Source of the DNA: Norana najaformis
Lineage: Eukaryota; Annelida; Clitellata; Crassiclitellata; Hormogastridae
Assembly: GCA_964023275.1 (NCBI GenBank)
Contig: OZ029922.1
Location: 2,975,034 to 3,039,033 of the forward strand
Length of the DNA: 64,000 nt
Direction: 5' to 3'
The position numbers and the translations under genes are program-made. The stretch's first letter is position 1, and the number at the start of each line of letters is the position of its first letter. Positions 24,601 through 41,444 of this stretch are shown piece by piece. The notes beneath the pieces are model-generated. The model was not told where the DNA came from. It did not search any database and was given only the letters and a program-made list of their open reading frames with translations.

Positions 24601-25970
24601 TTCGATTTCATCACAGGCATCCGTCCCTCTGACTATACATGGAGATCAAACTTCAATAAAGTGATATAATATTGCTTATGATTTATTAATTTATTTACCA
24701 AAACAGTAATTATCGCCTATGGGAACAGCCGTCATTTCTAGCATTTCATGGAGTTTCTTTTGATCTGAGCAAATTGACTGGGATATTTTACAATTAGGAA
24801 CGACTCCTGTAGACATCTGCGCAAGCATCCTGTAGCTGTGGATGCAAAAGTAAATAGCACCCAAATTATACCGGAAATAATTCCTGGTACGAACAATAAA
24901 ATTAATTATCTGGCAATATGGTGACCACCGAGTTTAGAATGGACAGAAACCACTAAAACTGGTAAGAACTGTTACATAAAGTCGTTCGGCGGCAGGACTT
25001 ACATTTACCAAGTCGACTAATTCTAAATGGGTTGGTGATGTATTTAAATATTCGTGTGCTTTATATTTACAAGAAACATTCATGCTTCGCATCTCCTTGT
25101 TAATAAATGCAGAAGAAACTAAACTTAATTAATGTATGTTTTATGTACGTATATAAATACTTAACATAGCGCCACTGAATCTCTCAAAAGCTCTGCGCTC
25201 GCTCGACTAAGAGGTGTTAAATTTCAAACGAACAAGTTCATAATGCTCAAATATCGGTAAGTCACCACTGCCTAAAATAAATGGGTCTATCCTTGGCAAT
25301 TACTATGTATAAATTCTTTCTTTTAAAAATCCGAGGAGGGTATTCTATACGAGTTTAAGACCAAATTGTCCAGCTGCTCCTTTCGCAGACCACGGACATC
25401 GGTATTCTGACTGTCGTTACGGTGAAAATCAGCCGACGGTTATTCATTATGCTGCATTTACTAAGCGCCACTACATAATGACTAAGCATCAATCGACGGC
25501 GCTTAGCAATTGTGAGTGAAGAACTTGCTCAAGGTCTTAATACAGTAATTGTCTCAGGGTTGGCTCATACCCTTACTATCGGCGTTACAATCCGAACGCT
25601 TTAGCAAACAGGCTATCGTGCCCCGACGATTCGAACAAGCGTCTCTGCGCAGTAGACCTCAACAGAAAGCAATGTAATGTTATGGAAAATTTATAAAGTG
25701 CTCTTGGGCATACATCAAGTGTGATCCCACCACGAGTCCAAGTCACTGGGAATTACAAATTCACCGTTACGCATCAGTGCGGGCGCTGGAGAGATGGTAT
25801 ACCCTAAGGGGAGGGGAGACCAGCATCATATAATATTATCTGATGGCATTGCGCCTATGTGCCATATACTGCGTAAATGTTCGAATTATATAGATTGAAA
25901 ACAAACCCATAAGTATCGATACGATTAGAGTCAGGCACAAAACACCAAGATGACATCGAAGAGAAGACAT
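21549..25970 (-). CDS. Gene B of the tandem 12-Cys family; exon 2 junction unresolved
   Basis: Exon 1 25907-25970 (MSSLRCHLGVLCLTLIVS signal), exon 2 about 23782-23920, exon 3 23068-23170, exon 4 22097-22251, last exon 21549-21658. Exons 2-5 join in frame and carry the family core (C-x5-C-x20-C-x12-C-x12-C-x12-C-x8-C-x7-CC-x27-C-x13-C) and the tail GIAVVVIIVLSLLRG. Exon 1 ends in phase 1, but the only AGs before exon 2 give phase 0 or 2, and splicing exon 1 directly to it hits a stop. A 44-nt candidate exon at 24792-24835 (phase 1 to 0) would restore the frame and give 204 aa (209 if exon 2 starts at 23935). Otherwise this copy is damaged. No TATA-like box was seen. Confidence 0.7.
22097..22251 (-). 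CDS. Gene B exon 4: C-x7-CC block
   Basis: Acceptor aatgctgcgtag, donor TTAG|GTTCGT (phase 2 to 1). SRLLSCKLKSTDGCCG, LMDELLKFI and TGDCQLLSKL. Same length as gene A exon 4 (155 nt). Confidence 0.88.
23068..23170 (-). CDS. Gene B exon 3: C-x12-C-x12-C block
   Basis: Acceptor gttttttaataaag, donor TGTTT|GTAAGT (phase 1 to 2). FQENAQCLGSQKLEKAFEFC then KKPC, codon for codon collinear with gene C exon 3. Confidence 0.85.
23590..23705 (+). mobile_element. LINE 3' UTR fragment
   Basis: CCGAACCCTTATTGCCTATC, TTGGGCGCTTTAGAAATC and a TTACGATTACAATTAC tail. It lies inside gene B intron 2-3, close to exon 2. Confidence 0.85.
23782..23920 (-). CDS. Gene B exon 2: first Cys block
   Basis: Donor AAAG|GTCTAC, phase 1. 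LYFIDRSVKGYLICLSDTSC then FYICDDHKK; C-x5-C-x20-C as in gene C. The start is uncertain: AG at 23921-23922 (phase 0), or one at 23936-23937 that adds FSCPK. The position equivalent to the gene C acceptor reads CC instead of AG. Confidence 0.7.
24165..24295 (-). mobile_element. tRNA-derived SINE, family 2, 5' part
   Basis: Reverse copy: TGCTTGGTAACAGTTG, GGTCGTTACATGGAGTCC, AGACCACAGACCAAACGCG. Confidence 0.65.
24792..24835 (-). CDS. Candidate extra exon of gene B
   Basis: Acceptor ttttgcatccacag, possible donor ATT|GTAAAA. With G carried over from exon 1 it reads ATGCLRRCLQESFLI. Its value is that it converts phase 1 to phase 0, which exon 2 of gene B needs. No homologue is seen in gene C, and the donor is weak. 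Confidence 0.3.
25465..25645 (-). mobile_element. tRNA-derived SINE family 1
   Basis: Reverse copy: AAGCATCAATCGACGGCGC, GAAGAACTTGCTCAAGGTC, then a degraded B box. In gene B intron 1. Confidence 0.75.
25907..25970 (-). CDS. Gene B exon 1: signal peptide
   Basis: ATG at 25968-25970; SSLRCHLGVLCLTLIVSILM with donor ATGG|GTTTGT, phase 1. Length (64 nt) and donor are identical to gene C exon 1. Confidence 0.8.
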
Positions 25971-26089
25971 CTTCCAGCGTCCACAATTTTCTACTGTCCC
26001 GTTGCAAAAGCCGGCGTAAAATGCGGCAGGGTTTTGTTGGACGGCTCTTAGTTCGACAATGTACGCTTAATCTTTGTACTTCAAGGCTC

Positions 26090-26250
26090 GCTATTCGTGG
26101 ATATGCAAATTAACACATACACACAGACATCTGAAGGGGAACGGTCCTAATGACACGAATTTACACAGAGAAAGAGTGAAGGTCAGAGAAAGCACAGAAG
26201 AAAGATTACAGGATGAACGTTCTCGGTAGAAAAGGGGCAGAACACACAAA
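26090..26250 (-). promoter_or_regulatory. Shared upstream module, gene B copy
   Basis: Contains ATATGCAAATTAAC (octamer-like on plus) and, at 26205-26250, a stretch nearly identical to 36093-36138: ATTACAGGATGAA, then GGTAGAAAAGGG, GCAGA and ACACAC. It lies at the same distance from the gene B ATG as in the gene A copy. Confidence 0.45.
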
Positions 26251-27960
26251 GCATGCCATACATCCGTATTTAACTTGTACAGCTAGTTCATCATCATCAG
26301 CATTATCATCATCCTCACTTGTTTGTTGATCAAAAAGAACTTGACAAAGATACACGTTTAGCATGAAGTAAACAGGTTATTGGGAGCCCCATCATCGTGT
26401 TTATAGATCCAAAAATTAACAAAGATGAAGTAAGCAGTTTATTGCGAACAAACGGCAGACCCAGAAGGGACCATAGTTCCTCTTAATTATGGCCGCGTAT
26501 TAACAGACAAAACAAATGGCGACTAAGAACTTCTGTGAATATATTAATATATCTTAACTAATACAAATTTCTTAACTAAAGGAAAAATGGTCATACTTTT
26601 GATCCCCTGATCAAAGAGTGCAACCTAAGAACTTAAAGTTTACAACTGATTAAACATAAGTTTTATTATCATATTTTTTATGTTAATCGGGTTCACTGTT
26701 TAACATCGTTGGTAGAGAGCGGGAAAAGCCATTGCACTTGTATGTCTGCGGAAAAGTACTAAGGTACTAAGATACCCAGCCGCTGATTAGCATTGTAAAC
26801 CGTTGTGCTGTGGCATACTACAGGCCTGAGAGAGAACAAGTATTAGACTAAAGGCCTAATGGTGAACTGGTATGAATGGGATACAGAAAGATTTAAATAA
26901 TGTATGTCGGGATATTTATCATGGCAACTGAAACAGCTGACTAAATATAGAAGTGCCCCATCAAAAGTACATTTCAAATCCAAATAACTGAAAATTAGCA
27001 CGCACCTTTCACTATGTCTGGTAGACTCTATGCAATTTAAAGGCTACAAAAGGACATGAGTTTTGGGGGCACATTCCCCGTAGTTATTCAACAGAGCAAT
27101 TATCAGAGCAACACCGATGTTTCAGAGAGTTTAATTTCTACACACCAACTAGACCTGAACTTCGCAATTATTTAAGTATTAATCTGCCATATCTTCGTCT
27201 GATATTTGAACTAATCTACCATATTTTCCTACTCAGACTGGATGATCAACAAAAACCTTTCGACAAGATAGGCCTACGCAGCCCTTGGCCTGCTTAATTC
27301 GTAATGGCTGTGGAAGTAGGCCTATGCTGGAAACCTAATTTTCAAATGCACTGGTTTAAAGAAAGTCCATGGTTACATTTCACGGTAGAAAAAATACAAT
27401 CGGCTTTTAATGTACCATAGTTTGCATCAGTTAAAGCGATCCATGCACCTGAATCAGTGACTTAGCATTGGTCATCACACGATTTGGCAACTGAAAAGCG
27501 GCAAAAGGAGCTTCGACAGTTTTTATAAACCCTTATTTCGCAGTAAATCACTGTGCAACCCATACCAGAAGGCCATAAAGCATAAAATAATATAAAAGCT
27601 TATAAAAAGCTCATAAGCATGAGTAATATATAGATCAACAAAATGAACTACTCTATAAAAATTGTCTTGCTTCTACAAAACGCCAAAAACATTATAATAA
27701 AGATCTTAGAGTACTCTAAGATCTTTCATTCTAATCCTCACGAGAATACGTGTAACACGTTGTTTAAAAACTGCTATCTTCAACTATATCTCGGCTTCCA
27801 AATATATGAATCTTTAGCAAGAAACAGGTAGTCTTTCTGAATAATATTACTACAGTTCGTTAAGTTCGAAAGTGAACTTAAGAGGCTTTCAAGAACATAG
27901 GCTTTGAAAATGAAAATCTATTGCAATTTGTACACACACACAAGCGGGCATGGCCGGTCG
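26250..27960. other. Spacer between genes B and C
   Basis: No exon-like reading with Cys pattern seen; contains the 28-bp palindrome. The gene C poly(A) site should lie at its right side, but no clear signal was assigned. Confidence 0.5.
27699..27726. repeat. Perfect 28-bp palindrome
   Basis: Half-site AAAGATCTTAGAGT followed at once by its exact reverse complement. It lies 240 bp downstream of the gene C stop, between genes B and C. Confidence 0.9.
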
Positions 27961-27964
27961 TCTG

Positions 27965-34765
<6,801 letters not shown>

Positions 34766-34836
34766 ATTTTCTGCGTTCATCAAGTATCTCATCAAAGGCA
34801 ACCGCAGAATGCGGCAGACACTGAAGTCAATATCCT

Positions 34837-34844
34837 CTATATAG
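34837..34844 (-). promoter_or_regulatory. TATA box of gene C
   Basis: The minus strand reads CCCTATATAGAGG here, 72-80 bp upstream of the gene C ATG. The equivalent site in the gene A copy reads TATAAAT and in the orphan copy TGTATACA. Position and conservation support a core promoter; the start site itself is not seen. Confidence 0.65.
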
Positions 34845-35049
34845 GGCCCACAGCTAGGCAGCGTGTACTTAATTGGCTCGTCATTTTGGATATGTAATTC
34901 AACCTATGCGTATATAAACTGGGCCATTCACTTGTTTGTACGTTAAAATCTATAAGGTCTAACCAATTAACTACAATTTATATGACTTAATGAAGAAAGC
35001 CACCGTAAACGTTATAATGTATCCATCGTTATCTGAATAGCTAGTTTTA

Positions 35050-35330
35050 ATAGTGCTTTTAAAGAACCTCTTAAGGGACCAAATACGCGGCCAGATCAAA
35101 TAAGGTGCGTCTTAAGATAAGCTGAGAAAATGTTTCCGGAACTGTATTTGACTGTGCAGTTCGGATTTTGAAAGGAAGACTGTGCCAGACGGCCGTGGTC
35201 AGATACTTAATAAAGGGCATAATACCGAGCCCTATGAGAAACCGCACAGAATTGGTGCGCATATGAAATTGTGAGATTTGGGTAATGAGTGAAGACGGTG
35301 TTGAAAATGAAATCATGAGTAAAATTACGC
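35050..35330. repeat. Dispersed repeat copy inserted in the gene C upstream region
   Basis: TAGTGCTTTTAAAGAACCTC then GACTGTGCCAGACGGCCG; same class as 57660-57960. The minus-strand open frame here is part of the repeat. Confidence 0.55.
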
Positions 35331-35494
35331 AATCACTGACTGAAAGGTCAACAACAACTGCTTTTATTCAGTATCAGACAAAGAAGACCAGACCAGACCT
35401 TTTGTAGCACTTTTTTCAGGGATGAAATTATACATTTACACTTGTACAGAATGGACTGCAACCTCGAAAGAGAAATCACAGATGAGCTCTGTAA

Positions 35495-35650
35495 AATATT
35501 AAGTGAAACAAGTTTTGTTTATACATTTTAAAGTTCAGTAACATTTGCAATAACATTTGCAATTTTCAATAACATTTAATATTTAACGTTTATTATTAAG
35601 TGAAACAAGTTTTGTTTATACATTTTAAAGTCCAATAACATTTGCGCAGA
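35495..35650. repeat. 50-bp direct duplication
   Basis: TTAAGTGAAACAAGTTTTG to ACATTTTAAAGT occurs at about 35499-35550 and again at 35595-35645 with one or two changes. Confidence 0.85.
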
Positions 35651-35939
35651 TGTTTTTAAGCAACCAATAACTAATTTAACGAGCAACTCGCTTTGTATTG
35701 ACTTATTAAATGTCATATGCTTTTAAAATGTTGCTTTTAAAGTATCTTAGAACTGGTATTGCTATGATATTATAAGGTAATAAGTAAATGTTCACAGTTT
35801 TATATAGCGACCATATACATACCCTTGGCTCTGCTCACTTGTTACTGTGGCATTCTAGACAAAGATGTAAATGAGGCAGAGTTTTATTGAAAGGTTCTTT
35901 ATAGTTAAATGACATATGCTTAATCATTGCATGTCAAAG

Positions 35940-36140
35940 CTCAGGACTCAGAGATATGCAAACTGAATCAGTAAACATAAACACAAAGACAAATTGAAAC
36001 AAACAAAGACACCAAAGACAAACGAATGGTTATAGTCCAAATAAGATCAACTTGCAAAGAGGCAGAGGCAGAATCAAACAGCCGAGGAGAGAGATTACAG
36101 GATGAATATTCTTGGTAGAAAAGGGCAGATTACACACGCT
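35940..36140 (-). promoter_or_regulatory. Shared upstream module, displaced from gene C
   Basis: Homologous to 26090-26250 but 1.2 kb from the gene C ATG. Between them lie a LINE-like remnant (35050-35330) and a 50-bp direct duplication. The proximal part of the promoter (to about 34910) stays beside exon 1. Inference: repeats inserted into the gene C promoter. Confidence 0.4.
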
Positions 36141-36908
36141 TTTGTAACTCCAATCCCTTCATAAAATCTAAAACAGTGGAAAGTGAATAGATGTTTTTGC
36201 CTGTTGCTACAAGCAGTTTGAGTGGGTTATATGTCTGAGGCTGAGGCGTGGTTATGTTTCCTTTTTACAGAAGTGAAGATGTTGCAGTGGTCAGTGATGG
36301 CATTTCTCATGCAGCAGTTCCATGTGGACTTTACAATTCTGGAAATTGTTGCTGTGTAAACACGGCAATTCAGGTGACAGAAGCTAAAGATCAGTTACCC
36401 AATAATCGACTTGAGTGTGATTTGTTACACTGTAATTTTGCACTGCAATTTGTTACACTGGCAGAATAAAGCTGCAGTACCACTTTACGACTGATTGGGA
36501 CTTTTGTTGAATATAGTGTACGAGATTTAAATGGGTCATAAAGTTGACATTATTTGATAATTGATTGGATATCGCTGCAAAAAGTGTATAAGAAATTACC
36601 CGAATCGAAAATTGACACTAGCTTATCAATTCAATCATGTGCTGAATGTAGTGCCTTTACTCAATACCAGAACTGACAAAGTATGTGAAATGCTCTAAAA
36701 GTCGTGTTGCCACAAATTTGTTGCGAAGAGCTACATCACGCTCTTGAACGATATGCGTTGAGCTGAGACATGCAGTCCGATAATGCTGAAAGTATTTTAA
36801 AATATTGTGTACTGTTGTAAAGTGACTTGTCAAACGTTTTGTTTGGGTTTATAATTCATCTCAGTCTCTTTCTGAGTAGGTAAATGATTACCAGCGCTAT
36901 TCTGGAGG

Positions 36909-36967
36909 CTAAAATTGGAATTGGTAGTTAGGCAGAAGAAATCAAGAAGAAACTGCACAGAAGACAT
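36909..36967 (-). pseudogene. Orphan exon 1 copy (fourth family member, remnant)
   Basis: ATG at 36965-36967, then SSVQFLLDFFCLTTNSNF. It aligns with gene C exon 1 and its 5' flank over about 120 bp (to about 37050). An Asp interrupts the hydrophobic core and the GT donor is replaced by CC. TGTATACA stands at the TATA position (37027-37034). No downstream family exons lie between it and gene C, so it is a duplicated promoter/first exon left without a body. Confidence 0.65.
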
Positions 36968-37984
36968 ATTTTCTGCTTTTACAAGTACTGCATCAAAATA
37001 CAGCAGACACTGAAGTCAATATCCTCTGTATACAGCTCGGCATCATGTATTTAACTGCGTGCTCGTGTGGAAAGTCCAAATTAATGCACATGCATAACCT
37101 GAGGACAAACAGATGATGTGTCAGAGATAAAGCCAGAGATGCTCTTCGTGTAAAAAAGGATGGAAAGACGCAGACAGGCTATATAGTAGGCACAAATTAC
37201 GATTAGAGAGTGCCATAATTACGCAGAGTACTGGCTACATTTTATGGAAATGGCAACACTCCAGACAGGAGTGCGCCAGAGATGGTGAGGATGACAATTA
37301 TGTGAAGCTTACACAAGATCTTCCTTACTGTGCCTGTCCCGTCTGATGGCTGAGGAGCTTCACAGCCTCATTGTCTCTCAACTGAACACCCGTGGGAGAT
37401 GTTCACTTCAGTCCAGGTAAAAACTCAAGTCCAAAGTCTGATTAACATGGAGCAAATTGCTTGCTTGAGCATTATTACAGCTGGACTAAAGAATTTTCCG
37501 GATAGTTTAGATTTCACAAACCTTGTCAATTCTGCACTCAGTTGAAACAGTCACTGTCAAACAGGTTAAAACAGGCTAAGCACCCAGATCCTGCAACTCT
37601 AGTTACAAAAATTGTGCTTCTTGTGTAGAGAGGAGTCTATAAAGCATATGGAGAAAAAGTTGCCATGTATTAAATCTCTGAAGAACTTATAGTCCTGTGT
37701 GCAAGACATTGAAAGGACACATTGAAAATTTGAGTTGGCCGGTTAGAGTTCCAAGTTTTAGCTTAAATTAGTCAGATGGCTGGCAAGACCACCAAAGATG
37801 ATTGATTTTTTAAATGAAGTTATTTTACCAATCACCATCAGTTTAGGAAAAATATAGACAAATAAATCAGGTCTACTTAAACAGGTCGCAAAGGACAAAC
37901 TCAGAAGGTATCACCCGAGTCCTGTTATACAGAAACCCAATTACAGCATAAAGTTGTGCAGAAGAGTAGCATAAAAGCGTGATT

Positions 37985-38200
37985 AGCTACACGCGTACGT
38001 CAAGGTGCTTCTGTGTTCGAAGATGCCGGTTCGCATCCCGGTCATGGCTTATTTCAGAGATTTGAATCTCAGGCTAGCACGGTTTGTAAATGGAGACCTT
38101 AAGTGGTGTGCACCCATTCAAACGGGCAGTGGAGGTGAAGGATCTCACTCGATTATTCATTGAAAAATGAGCAGTCGAGGCCATGTGTACATTTACATTT
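37985..38200 (+). mobile_element. tRNA-derived SINE, family 3-like
   Basis: GCCGGTTCGCATCCC B box, then GAAGGATCTCACTCGATTATTC and CAGTCGAGGCCATG; the second half is shared with 20790-20900 and 59395-59520. Confidence 0.6.
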
Positions 38201-38286
38201 TACATTTAGCATCAGAGGTCAGTTTCTTAAATACAAGCTACTACTTCAAAGATAATCGATATTTAAAGTCTTATTAGTCTGATCGC

Positions 38287-38445
38287 ATGAAGGATGAAGT
38301 AAACAAGGGTGAAGTAAACAAGGGTGTAGGAAAGAATGGTGATGTATTGAAGCGTAAAGTAATGAAGGGTGAAGTAATAAAGAGTGAAGTAATGAATGGT
38401 AAAGTAATGAAGAGTGAAATAAAGAAGAGTGTCACTGAACTGACT
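38287..38445. repeat. Degenerate 15-bp minisatellite
   Basis: Repeats of GTGAAGTAA(A/T)(C/G)AAGGG type. It gives a 60-codon Lys/Val-rich open frame that I regard as a by-product. Confidence 0.75.
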
Positions 38446-39039
38446 GAAATGCAGTTCACCTCTACATAGAGATGTTCAATGTTTTATCTCCAAAGGAATT
38501 TCTTGAACGAGTTTCATTTCAGCATCAAAACTCGACTCCAAACAGACATCTTCTTAAAGTCATTTTCGTGTCGAAGAACCAACAAACAGTCTGCAAAAAT
38601 AACAAAAAGTCAAATAACAGAAATACGAAAAATAAATTCATATGACAGAATTATGAAATATAAATTCAAATGACAGAATTAAGAAAAAAAATTTAAATGA
38701 CAGAAATACAAAAAATGAAATCAAATGACAAATGGAGAAAACTGAAACAACATAGGTACAGCATCTGCGTCGTTTTCCTTACAGTGACTTAAGATCTAAT
38801 CTAATCTTATCTAGTGTAATAACATGTATGGCACTGTCATCATTATGCACAAGGCATAATCAGTGGTCACTTCAGGTGAACCCTCAGTCATTATTCATAA
38901 GCTGTTTGAGAATCCAGACTGAAATCCAACAGATCAGAGAAAAGAATTAAGATGAGAAAGGCATGAAGTGATGCAGAGTTGTATCATATCATATTAGATT
39001 GCACTGTCCTGTAATAGACGTATGTAAGCATGCAAGTGG

Positions 39040-39190
39040 GACACAGTAGCCAATTGGTTAGTGCTCAGCTTGTAACATGGAGAGTCCAGGATCGAGTGGG
39101 TCACTGTGTTGGAACCGTGAGCAGGTCCTTCACTCACAACTGTTCAGTGTCATAAATGCTCTGTTGTATGGTCGTGCGTGCACTTCTGAT
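39040..39190 (+). mobile_element. tRNA-derived SINE family 1
   Basis: GGGACACAGTAGCCAATTGG, degraded B box GGATCGAGTGG, GCAGGTCCTTCACTCACAAC. Confidence 0.7.
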
Positions 39191-39659
39191 CTTTGGAAGG
39201 AAGGCAATGTCAAATACAGTCATATTTTTATTTGCATATTTATATAGCACTTTTAAAGAACCTCATAAAGGTGCATTATACTGTATTCAGACACAAAAGA
39301 ATGAAAAGACAAATCAGCCCATATGAAAACCAGACGACAAGTTATGAAACGTAAAGTCAACAGCAGCCGTTACAGAACAATGAAAGCTGATCGTGGCTAC
39401 AAAAAAAGACAAATATCAGCTTTTAGTAAGCCAGAAATTGTCCAAACCTCTGATAACTTTTCGAACTACAGGGACTTCAACAATGGCATGAGCATCGTAG
39501 ATTGTCAAGAACCATTCTACCAACTGAAATACGAGACACACACATGCTACACAGCAAGTAATTTTACAAAGTTCTAAGATGGTTAAATAATTTATGCATC
39601 TGCAAATTTACAAAATTACAGAACTTGTAATTTATATAATTTACATAAATTAACATAAT

Positions 39660-39870
39660 TATAATCGTAAACTCTAAATTTCTAAGTACCATGTGAAAGC
39701 CACGTGCAGGGCATCGGCTTACTCACGAGCACTGCATCAAGTCAGAGATACCGCAAGAAGTACATGTACAAGATCCAGCTGCCACAAGACAGAGCTCAAG
39801 GAGACAGGTGCTGTTAAGGTGGGTTGTATACAATTGAAAGACATGCGAAGGCAGGTGATACGGATGAATA
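39660..39870 (-). mobile_element. LINE 3' end, related subfamily
   Basis: Third copy of the subfamily seen at 15.4 and 30.5 kb (CGAGCACTGCATCAAGTC, GGTGGGTTGTATACAATTG); immediately downstream of the FOCAD stop. Confidence 0.7.
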
Positions 39871-39904
39871 GGGACAAGACTTTTTTGCTTTAAAAGAAAG
39901 GATT

Positions 39905-40111
39905 CTAATTTCGTATGGAAATCCTGAGGAGTGATATATATTGTGGAAACTGACACTGAGTGGCTGAAAGACAGCTGAGAACATAACGCATAATTACTTT
40001 TAAACTCCTCTTAAAGAAACTTTCAACCTGAACATTCTGTAGCAAGCACTGAATGTGGTCACAGAGGTCACTAGCTTTTCCTGCTTGATAATTAATGGGA
40101 TGCACTACCAG
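39905..40111 (-). CDS. FOCAD: FOCAD last coding exon W22, 68 codons plus stop
   Basis: Acceptor atctgtccacag, phase 0 start, stop codon at 39905-39907. [15 protein letters not shown] aligns with the vertebrate C-terminal 'LLSLRVLPEFKKK'. The tail is about 25 residues longer than the vertebrate one. An internal GT after LKV could be a donor, so the last residues are less certain than the exon start. Confidence 0.75.
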   Translation of the reverse strand: MVVHPINYQAGKASDLCDHIQCLLQNVQVESFFKRSLKVIMRYVLSCLSATQCQFPQYISLLRISIRN

Positions 40112-41367
40112 CTGTGGACAGATAAAATCTATCAAGAGAACAATGGTCTGGTGCAAACTGAGCTTTTATATTCTAATTCTTCTACTGTGTACAGGTGGAA
40201 TACCTTGGCAAAGCTGCACAGCATGCATTCAAAAACTCAAAGGCTAGTGTTTTGCAAAAATGTACAATGTTAATAAATAGCTAACAAATGTCAGGTGGGC
40301 ATTCATTCATTCCAACTTATAACTGACCTCAGAGGCAAGGTAACTTGAGCTCCTTTCTCTCCCCCTCTCAGTGTTCCGCAGGCGCCTGAAGACTGTACTG
40401 TTCAACAGTGATTTTACTTTTTCGGGTCGGAAGCACCTCTGTTGAGTTTATCCTCTAAGAGGCGCTTTATAAATCTCAAATTACAATAACAATTACAACA
40501 GAATAAAAATTTAAGTTACACTTCCAAAAAAACTGACAAGGAATACTACTCAAAAGATGGCACGGGTGGTCTTTTACGCAGCATAGGAGCGTTTTCAGCA
40601 GTGTCCTCAATCTGTAATCCAACAATTGCAGTTTTGAGTCTGCAGAGCAGACTTCATGCAATGATAATGGGTGGGGCATGGCAGTCGATTGGATCAAGCG
40701 CTTGTTTTGTAACATGGAGAGAATGGGTTTGAGCCTCCAAAGAGACAGTTACTATGTAGGGACCTTGAGCAAGTCCTTCACTTGTAAGTGCAATAATTAA
40801 ATAATTAACTTCATTGGCACATTTCACTCATATTCCAAGTATCATACAGCTACAGAATGCTGCGGATAAAACACAATGCTTTACCCTTCCAGTCAGTTGA
40901 TTCCAAGGTTCTGCTTTGAATAGGGTTAAGACGGCCCTTGGGGCAAGGTTCATCAAAATCGACTCCAACAGTTCTTCGTCACCATTAAACAAGAATTCAC
41001 CGAGATCTTTACTACATGTGCCAGCGTCCGTGGTTTCGAATTCATCCTGGACCAGATGCTTTGGCAATCCAAGTAAAACCGCTGCAGAGGAATCCGACCA
41101 CGAGACGATGGCAGACAGAAATACGTTCATTAAAAACCTGAAGATCTACAAGAAAATAGAGCAATACACAAATATTTACCCTAAAATCTCTTGCTGTCTA
41201 TCTCTGTCTGTAACTTTCTATATGTATGTATGTATGTATGTCTGTCTCTCTTGGGGTGAACTCAACTGAGCACTGCTGTATCCATGATGCGGCTCTACCC
41301 TTCCTACCTGGGGATTTTCTGCATGCAGAAATATTCATCACAAATATTCATCACACAATCTCTATTG

Positions 41368-41444
<77 letters not shown>

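Larger units (their letters stand above)
37090..39650. other. Spacer between FOCAD and the Cys-family cluster
   Basis: Apart from two SINEs and a minisatellite no coding signal. An open frame at 39323-39577 (plus) has no recognisable domain. Confidence 0.5.

Noticed and set aside
36248-36469. 73-codon plus-strand ORF with several Cys
   Set aside because: Opposite strand to the cluster, no match to the family spacing, no signal peptide.
40476-40715. Minus reading [16 protein letters not shown] as a FOCAD last exon
   Set aside because: Needs a phase 2 entry while W21 ends in phase 0; the exon at 39905-40111 fits both phase and homology.
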